This document shows, piece after piece, positions 59,878 to 64,000 of a stretch of 64,000 nucleotides of DNA. The notes under the pieces are model-generated. The model had not been told where the DNA came from. It made no database searches and worked only from the letters and a program-made list of their open reading frames with translations. Source of the stretch: Paractinoplanes polyasparticus (GTDB lineage: Bacteria > Actinomycetota > Actinomycetes > Mycobacteriales > Micromonosporaceae). The first letter of the stretch is position 1. Every line of letters begins with the position of its first letter. The stretch is from positions 1 to 64,000 of the forward strand of contig NZ_JAHWFK010000038.1 of assembly GCF_019710575.1 (NCBI RefSeq), read 5' to 3'. A program made the translations under genes and the position numbers.

Positions 59878-60741
59878 ATGTCACGACGGGTGGCGCTGGC
59901 CCTGGGCTCCGGTGGCGCGCGGGGTTTCGCGCACATCGGCGCCATCGAGGTGCTCGAGGAACGCGGGTTCGAGGTCAGCGCCGTGGCCGGTTCGTCGATG
60001 GGCGCCCTGGTCGGCGGCGTGATGGCCGCCGGCCGCCTGAAAGATTTCCGCGACTGGGCGGTCTCACTCAAGCAGCGCGACGTGCTGCGCCTGCTCGACC
60101 CCAAGTGGGCCGCCGCCGGCGCGATCGGCGCCGACCGCCTGGTGACCCATCTGAACGAGTTCCTCACCGACATCGAGATCGAGAAACTCCCGATCCCCTA
60201 CACGGCGGTGGCCACCGACATCGAGGCGCGCCGCGAGGTGTGGTTCCAGAAAGGCCTGTTGCGTACGGCGGTCAGGGCGTCGATCGCGATCCCCGGCGTC
60301 ATCACGCCGGTGGTGATCGACGGCCGCCTGCTGGCCGACGGCGGCCTGCTCAACCCGGTCCCCATCGAGCCCACGGCCGCCTCCGGCGCCGACCTGACCA
60401 TCGCCGTGTCGCTGCAGGCGCCCCGGACGCCACAGGAGCCCACCAGCCCCGTACGCGCAGCGGCGGCGCCGCAGTGGGTCGAGGGCCTCCGCCAGCGCTT
60501 CCACACCCGCAAACCCGCGGCGGGCGTCTTCGACGACCTGCGCATCGGCCAGGTGCTGGGCCTCTCCCTGGACGCGATGCAGGATCTGATCGCCCGCTAC
60601 CGGATGGCCGGCCTGCCACCCGACATCCACATCGCCGTGCCGGTCAGCGCCAGCAGCGTCATGGACTTCAGCCGGGCCGCCGAGCTGGTAGCCCTCGGCC
60701 GCGACCTGACCACCAAGGCCCTGGACGACGCGGGGTATTGA
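59878..60741 (+). CDS. Patatin-like phospholipase (RssA-type)
   Basis: Lipid acyl hydrolase of 287 residues. The oxyanion hole is LGSGGARGFAHIG (9-21), the nucleophile Ser40 is in AGSSMGALVGG, and the Asp of the dyad is in LLADGGLLNPVP. This layout is the RssA/NTE-like patatin group, widespread in actinobacteria. Patatins also act as membrane-degrading effectors in antiphage systems such as CapV. The ATG lies nine bases after the double-ATPase stop with CGGAG in between, so it is probably co-transcribed, though chance adjacency of a housekeeping gene is possible. Confidence 0.9.
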   Translation: MSRRVALALGSGGARGFAHIGAIEVLEERGFEVSAVAGSSMGALVGGVMAAGRLKDFRDWAVSLKQRDVLRLLDPKWAAAGAIGADRLVTHLNEFLTDIEIEKLPIPYTAVATDIEARREVWFQKGLLRTAVRASIAIPGVITPVVIDGRLLADGGLLNPVPIEPTAASGADLTIAVSLQAPRTPQEPTSPVRAAAAPQWVEGLRQRFHTRKPAAGVFDDLRIGQVLGLSLDAMQDLIARYRMAGLPPDIHIAVPVSASSVMDFSRAAELVALGRDLTTKALDDAGY

Positions 60742-60837
60742 GCGGCTCCGGTTGCGAACACCGAATCGGCTCCATCTGCTCATCGCGGGGTGCAATGCCG
60801 TACCACTGTCAACCGAGCCCCATACCTGCGATTCGCT
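60742..60837. other. Start of a gene-free stretch after the patatin gene
   Basis: The whole stretch 60742-61223 holds no intact gene. This first part has no ribosome site, promoter or repeat that I can support. The decayed frame at 60838-61114 fills most of the rest. Confidence 0.5.
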
Positions 60838-61114
60838 TCAATAAGATGGCGTGCTCGGCGAGTGGACCTCCCTCGTCACCGCCTTCGAGAGTTGCTTCTC
60901 CGCTCTCGCCTGTGCCGTGGAGCCGTCATCCTCGAGCACTTCCTCCAGTTCTTTCCTTCGTCTGCGTAGCGCGGATGCCTCGGCTGTGGCACCCCAGCAA
61001 GGATGCCACTCGCATGTTCACCAGGCTGCGGGCATTCGCGTCAGTGACAGCAGTCGCCACGCTCGTGACGTCGATCGGCTGAACGGTCTCCCACTTCGCG
61101 CGTGGAGGACTCAT
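60838..61114 (-). pseudogene. Possible decayed small gene with frameshift
   Basis: On the minus strand a coding-like frame starts at ATG 61114 (MSPPRAKWETVQPIDVTSVA, then NARSLVNMRVASLLG). It continues plausibly only in another frame (ATAEASALRRRKELEEVLED, then AQARAEKQLSKAV) to a stop at 60838-60840, so a frameshift near 60990 is needed. Joined, it would give about 90 residues, rich in helices. I do not recognise it. The composition is less GC-extreme than nearby genes. Confidence 0.3.
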
Positions 61115-61211
61115 CTTCGCCCACTTCAAGTAGTACTCGTACGTTAGCTGTGACGTCCTCCCCGAGGTTCACTGCACGAGGTAGCGGAGCTTGGACCTCA
61201 ACCCGACGAGG

Positions 61212-61229
61212 CGCTGACCGCCGTCAGCG
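61212..61229 (-). terminator. Short hairpin at the kinase stop codon
   Basis: CGCTGAC (61212-61218) and GTCAGCG (61223-61229) form a 7-bp stem with a CGCC loop overlapping the minus-strand stop codon at 61224-61226. There is no T-tract, so function as a terminator is uncertain. Confidence 0.35.
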
Positions 61230-61985
61230 GATCTCGGCCCCGTGGTCCTCGTCGGCGAGAACCACGGGCACAAGGGTTTCACCGGCGCGCAGCGCCGCGC
61301 TCAACCGTCGGTTACCGCGTACGGCGACGAAGGACGGCGCCTGGTAGCGCACGACGATCTCGCCGTCCTCGTCCGTCGCCGCCGTCGAGTGGACGCGGCC
61401 GGGATCGAGGTGGCACACCGGCGCTGACGGGGTGCCGGTGGGAGTCTCGAGCGCCTCGACGATCCGCATCACAACCTGCTCCGGCGCTGCGCTCGTGGTG
61501 TCGCAGACCACGTCGTAGTTGCTGAGGCGGGTCTTGTCGACGCCGTAGCGGGACAGGAATCGCTGGCGTTCGCTTTCACTGCGGCCGGCAAGGTGGTCAC
61601 GAGCCTCCTCGACGCTGCGATAGTTCTCGACCGGATCCCCGGTCCGGCCGAGCACCCGCCGGGCCGCCACGACCGGGTCCGTGATGAGGTGTACTTTCAG
61701 CGCGCCGGTAAAGAAGTGCCAGGCCAGCCGACTGTCGACCACCAGGCGCTCGCCGGAGGCCGCGACGTCGTGTTGCAGCTGGTCGATATGGTTGTCGATC
61801 TTGTCGTCCAGTTCCGAATGCAGGTTGAACTGCAGCGCGGTCATGCCGTGCTCCGCGGCCATTCGGCGGTAGATGTCACCGATACTGATCCGGCGCACCC
61901 CCAGCCGATCCGCCAGCATCACCGACACGGTCGTCTTGCCACTGCCGAGATCGCCGTTGAGCACGACAGTCCTGGGATGTGTCAC
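61224..61985 (-). CDS. Cytidylate-kinase-like protein fused to a ParB-like domain
   Basis: Protein of 253 residues. The N-terminal ~180 residues are a P-loop nucleoside-monophosphate kinase-like domain: Walker A NGDLGSGKTTVSVML, ISIGDIYRRMAAEHGM, and a lid-like arginine stretch DHLAGRSESERQRFLSRYG. The C-terminal ~60 residues (DEDGEIVVRYQAPSFVAVRG, then NRRLSAALRAGETLVPVVLA) match the pattern of ParB/sulfiredoxin-like domains (strand, then GxHR-like GNRR, then AALxAG). I know of no standard enzyme with this fusion. The GTG at 61985 is used as start; the upstream in-frame extension is unsupported. Confidence 0.72.
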   Translation of the reverse strand: MTHPRTVVLNGDLGSGKTTVSVMLADRLGVRRISIGDIYRRMAAEHGMTALQFNLHSELDDKIDNHIDQLQHDVAASGERLVVDSRLAWHFFTGALKVHLITDPVVAARRVLGRTGDPVENYRSVEEARDHLAGRSESERQRFLSRYGVDKTRLSNYDVVCDTTSAAPEQVVMRIVEALETPTGTPSAPVCHLDPGRVHSTAATDEDGEIVVRYQAPSFVAVRGNRRLSAALRAGETLVPVVLADEDHGAEIR

Positions 61986-62095
61986 CGCCCCACCATCCCT
62001 ACTCTGCGGGGCTGACACAACTGGACGTGAGTCGCGTTCGGTGCGGCTGACTCGACGAAGAGCTGACAGGTGCGGCATCCAGGACGGATCATGAG

Positions 62096-62296
62096 GTGGT
62101 GGCGGGACCTACCGTGGCGGGGCTCGAGGAGACTGTTGCTGCCTTGCGGGGCACTCGGCTGGCGGGGTTTTCGGTAGTCCCCGCTTACCGTGGCGCATTG
62201 CGGGTGGAAGCAGTACCGCCCGTAGACATGCTGGCAGCCTGGGAGGCGGCTTGCGTCCTTGTTCCGGTGACCGGTCGGTGTCTGTCCGGGCGATAG
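62096..62296 (+). CDS. Short fragment resembling the N-terminus of a DUF4253-like protein
   Basis: Frame of 66 residues starting at GTG (AGLEETVAALRGTRLAGFSV, then VDMLAAWEAACVLVPVTGRC). The AW..A..LVP.TGR pattern recalls the segment ahead of the core in DUF4253-type proteins, where a TGRWPVL-like motif continues; here the frame stops right after TGR. It is probably a truncated remnant. The family link is an eye-based impression. Confidence 0.35.
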   Translation: MVAGPTVAGLEETVAALRGTRLAGFSVVPAYRGALRVEAVPPVDMLAAWEAACVLVPVTGRCLSGR

Positions 62297-62355
62297 TGCC
62301 GACAGTTAAGCCGGCGTCTGCGCCGCGTGTAGTCCATCTGCCTGGGGCTGACCCT

Positions 62356-62967
62356 TTACCGCTTTTTGAGTTGTCTGCGGTTGGCTGTCAGGATCTCGTC
62401 GGACAGTGCGGGGTCGGCTTCGGCGACGGCGCGGGAGACGATCAGCGCGCCGACCATCTGGGAGAACAGCGCCACCGCCTGTTCGCGGGCTTCTGCCGCG
62501 GTTGGTTCGGCGCCGGCTTGGTGTGCGCGTTCGAGGATCATTTCGGTGATTCCGCTGATGTATTCCTCGAGCCCGCGCCGGTACTCGGTCTGAGGCGCGG
62601 CGCCGTGGCGTCCGGCGTCGACTGCCAGGGCGGCCGAGGGGCACCCGGTTTCGGGGTGATCGCGGTGGGCGGCTGTCACGAATCCGTCGACCATGTCGTC
62701 CAGGGCTGCTCGGGCGGAGCGGGGATGCGCCTTGCGGATGGCGGCGAGGACGGCGAGTGAGTCGGTGAAGCCCTGCCGGTAGACCTCGAGGGCAAGGTCT
62801 TCCTTCGAGGAGAAGTGGTTGTAGAACCCTCCGTTCGTCATGCCGGCCGCCTTCATCAGCTCCTGGATGCCGATGCCATCGACGCCGTGGAGTTTGAAGC
62901 CTTCGCTGGCTGCTCTCACGATCTTTTCGCGGTTGAGCTTCTTCTGCCCTTGGGTGATGCGTGGCAC
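62356..62967 (-). CDS. TetR/AcrR-family regulator
   Basis: Regulator of 203 residues. The helix-turn-helix is KIVRAASEGFKLHGVDGIGI, then LMKAAGMTNGGFYNHFSSKE, and the C-terminal domain (TetR_C_LmrA-like: HPETGCPSAALAVDAGRHGA) includes a conserved GCP motif. I use GTG 62967 because GGAGG lies upstream; an ATG at 63084 would overlap the operators. It is divergent from a short-chain dehydrogenase that carries operators in its promoter, making that gene the expected target, possibly induced by quinone or carbonyl stress. Confidence 0.88.
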   Translation of the reverse strand: MPRITQGQKKLNREKIVRAASEGFKLHGVDGIGIQELMKAAGMTNGGFYNHFSSKEDLALEVYRQGFTDSLAVLAAIRKAHPRSARAALDDMVDGFVTAAHRDHPETGCPSAALAVDAGRHGAAPQTEYRRGLEEYISGITEMILERAHQAGAEPTAAEAREQAVALFSQMVGALIVSRAVAEADPALSDEILTANRRQLKKR

Positions 62968-63033
62968 CTCGGCCACCTCCTCGACACGACGGCACCCGTT
63001 GCGGGTGGGTCGAGGTAGGCCTCTCCCCGTTGT

Positions 63034-63049
63034 GATGTTACTCAACATC
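63034..63049. promoter_or_regulatory. Third, diverged TetR operator copy
   Basis: GATGTTACTCAACATC is a 16-base inverted repeat with the same GATGT/ACATC ends as the two sites at 63090 and 63114. It lies about 65 bases ahead of the TetR start codon and may mediate autoregulation. Confidence 0.5.
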
Positions 63050-63077
63050 AAAGAGGCCCCCGAGCCTGCATGCCGCC

Positions 63078-63129
63078 TTGACACTCAATGATGTCGGACG
63101 ACATCATTATTTTAATGTCGGACGACATC
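63078..63129 (+). promoter_or_regulatory. Dehydrogenase promoter with two TetR operators
   Basis: TTGACA (63078-63083) and CATCAT (63102-63107, 18-base spacing) form a promoter. GATGTCGGACGACATC (63090-63105) fills its spacer, and AATGTCGGACGACATC (63114-63129) follows at the start site. The two copies are 24 bases apart. Binding of the divergent TetR would block RNA polymerase directly. Confidence 0.78.
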
Positions 63130-63154
63130 AAAACATCGACTACGAGGATGACGA

Positions 63155-63934
63155 ATGTTCAAGACCCTTGCTTCACCAGATGCCACCGAATTCGCCGGCA
63201 AGCGTGCGGTCGTCACGGGAGGTAGTCGCGGGATCGGCGCGGCCATCGCGCAACGGCTGCTCGACGGCGGTGCGGCCGTCGTCACCACAGCTCGCACCGC
63301 CACCGATGAGACGCCGAAGGCCGCCACCTTCGTCGAAGGAGACATCAGCACGCTCGCGGGCGTACAGGCTTTCGCCGCGGCGGCGCTCAACGAACTCGGC
63401 GGCGTCGACATAGTGGTCAACAACGCGGGTGCGGCCCGTGCCCACCTCGGCGGCATCTCCTCCATCCCCGATGAGGAATGGCTCGACGCTCTCAACCTCA
63501 ACTACCTTTCCGCCGTACGGGTCACCAACGCGCTGCTGCCGGCGCTGCGAGAAGCCGGGACGGGCGGCGCGATCGTCAACATCTCAACCGGCCAGGCGCT
63601 CACACCCGCGGCGCCGCTGGCCCACTACGGCGCCGCCAAGGCCGCGCTCAACACCTACGGCAAGGCGCTCGCTCACGAGCTCGGGCCCGCCGGGATCCGC
63701 GTCACCACGATCATCCCCGGCAACGTGCTCTCCCCTGGCGCCGACCTGATCCGCCAGAACCTCGCCGACGGGATCGGCGTCTCGCTCGCCGACGTCTCGG
63801 CGGGCGTGCCGCTGGGCCGCCTCGGCGACCCACGCGACATCGCCGAGGCCGTCGCCTACCTCGTGTCGGACCGGGCACAGTGGGTCACCGGAGCGACCCT
63901 GGTCGTCGACGGCGGCGAACTCCCCGTCATCTGA
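63155..63934 (+). CDS. Short-chain dehydrogenase/reductase (SDR)
   Basis: NAD(P)-dependent oxidoreductase of 259 residues of the classical SDR group. The cofactor loop is VVTGGSRGIGAAIA, the structural motif VNNAGAARAH, the catalytic Ser in IVNISTGQAL and the YxxxK in HYGAAKAALN. The C-terminal part (GRLGDPRDIAEAVAYLVSDR, then WVTGATLVVDGGE) is typical. The basic residue in the first loop favours NADP(H). The substrate is unknown. It is divergent from a TetR gene and carries two operators in its promoter, so it is likely induced by a small molecule. Confidence 0.93.
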   Translation: MFKTLASPDATEFAGKRAVVTGGSRGIGAAIAQRLLDGGAAVVTTARTATDETPKAATFVEGDISTLAGVQAFAAAALNELGGVDIVVNNAGAARAHLGGISSIPDEEWLDALNLNYLSAVRVTNALLPALREAGTGGAIVNISTGQALTPAAPLAHYGAAKAALNTYGKALAHELGPAGIRVTTIIPGNVLSPGADLIRQNLADGIGVSLADVSAGVPLGRLGDPRDIAEAVAYLVSDRAQWVTGATLVVDGGELPVI

Positions 63935-64000
63935 CGGGGAGTTCGATCAGCGGCGTGAACGATCCCTGGGCGCGCCGCCGGAGAAGGTCTCGTTCCTGGC

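Noticed and set aside
63927..64000. C-terminal end of a minus-strand gene entering from the right (ending AQGSFTPLIELPVR)
   Set aside because: Plausible, with its stop inside the dehydrogenase 3' end, but only about 24 codons are visible and no family can be recognised.

Overview
The window is a gene-dense, very GC-rich actinobacterial chromosome segment. Signs are ECF sigma/ZAS anti-sigma pairs, frequent GTG starts, ATGA-type stop/start overlaps, a form I CO dehydrogenase operon and a Trp/Pro-rich tail of a kind common in Actinobacteria. A filamentous, soil-type genus of the Micromonosporaceae (Actinoplanes-like) fits, but that placement is an inference. I see no rRNA, tRNA, insertion sequence, CRISPR array or replication origin.

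Left part (1-20,050), metabolism and signalling: a secreted pectate lyase; a Rossmann reductase; a SigL-like ECF sigma factor with its zinc anti-sigma factor, divergent from a lipoprotein that has a matching ECF promoter; an inositol monophosphatase; a SigB/SigF-type sigma factor; a GH1 beta-glucosidase; a SnoaL-like protein with a class C serine hydrolase; a MacAB-type ABC exporter divergent from an OmpR-type two-component system; ACC deaminase with a GntR regulator; a LysR regulator; and a CPBP protease divergent from a TetR regulator across a double palindrome.

20,073-28,387, aerobic CO oxidation: a minus-strand operon coxM-coxS-coxL, xdhC-YHS, mocA-like, coxD, coxG, coxE. CoxL carries the AYACSFR loop diagnostic of true (form I) CO dehydrogenase. 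A TTGACA promoter and a 7-bp-arm inverted repeat lie just upstream.

28,388-45,426, mixed: a ydaO-type c-di-AMP riboswitch ahead of an NlpC/P60 hydrolase; a TetR-led acyl-CoA synthetase operon; a phytase-like secreted protein; a family 2 glycosyltransferase; a P450 behind an AlkZ-like DNA glycosylase; an aldo/keto reductase and TetR pair around four operator-like boxes; and an unusual coupled operon of a SulP transporter, a GH13 protein and an M24 peptidase.

45,557-60,741, conflict region: a 2029-residue exported RHS polymorphic toxin (RHS barrel, Hint domain, nuclease-like tip) followed by a pentapeptide-repeat protein that is probably its immunity factor; a HIRAN-domain protein; then a tight four-gene operon coding for a solenoid P-loop NTPase, a winged-helix protein, a double-ATPase (AAA plus HerA/FtsK-like) and a patatin. 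That operon is the best candidate here for an undescribed defence or DNA-processing system.

Right end (60,742-64,000): a decayed stretch, a nucleotide-kinase/ParB-like fusion, a short gene fragment, and a TetR regulator divergent from a short-chain dehydrogenase with 16-bp operators, one of which lies inside the promoter.
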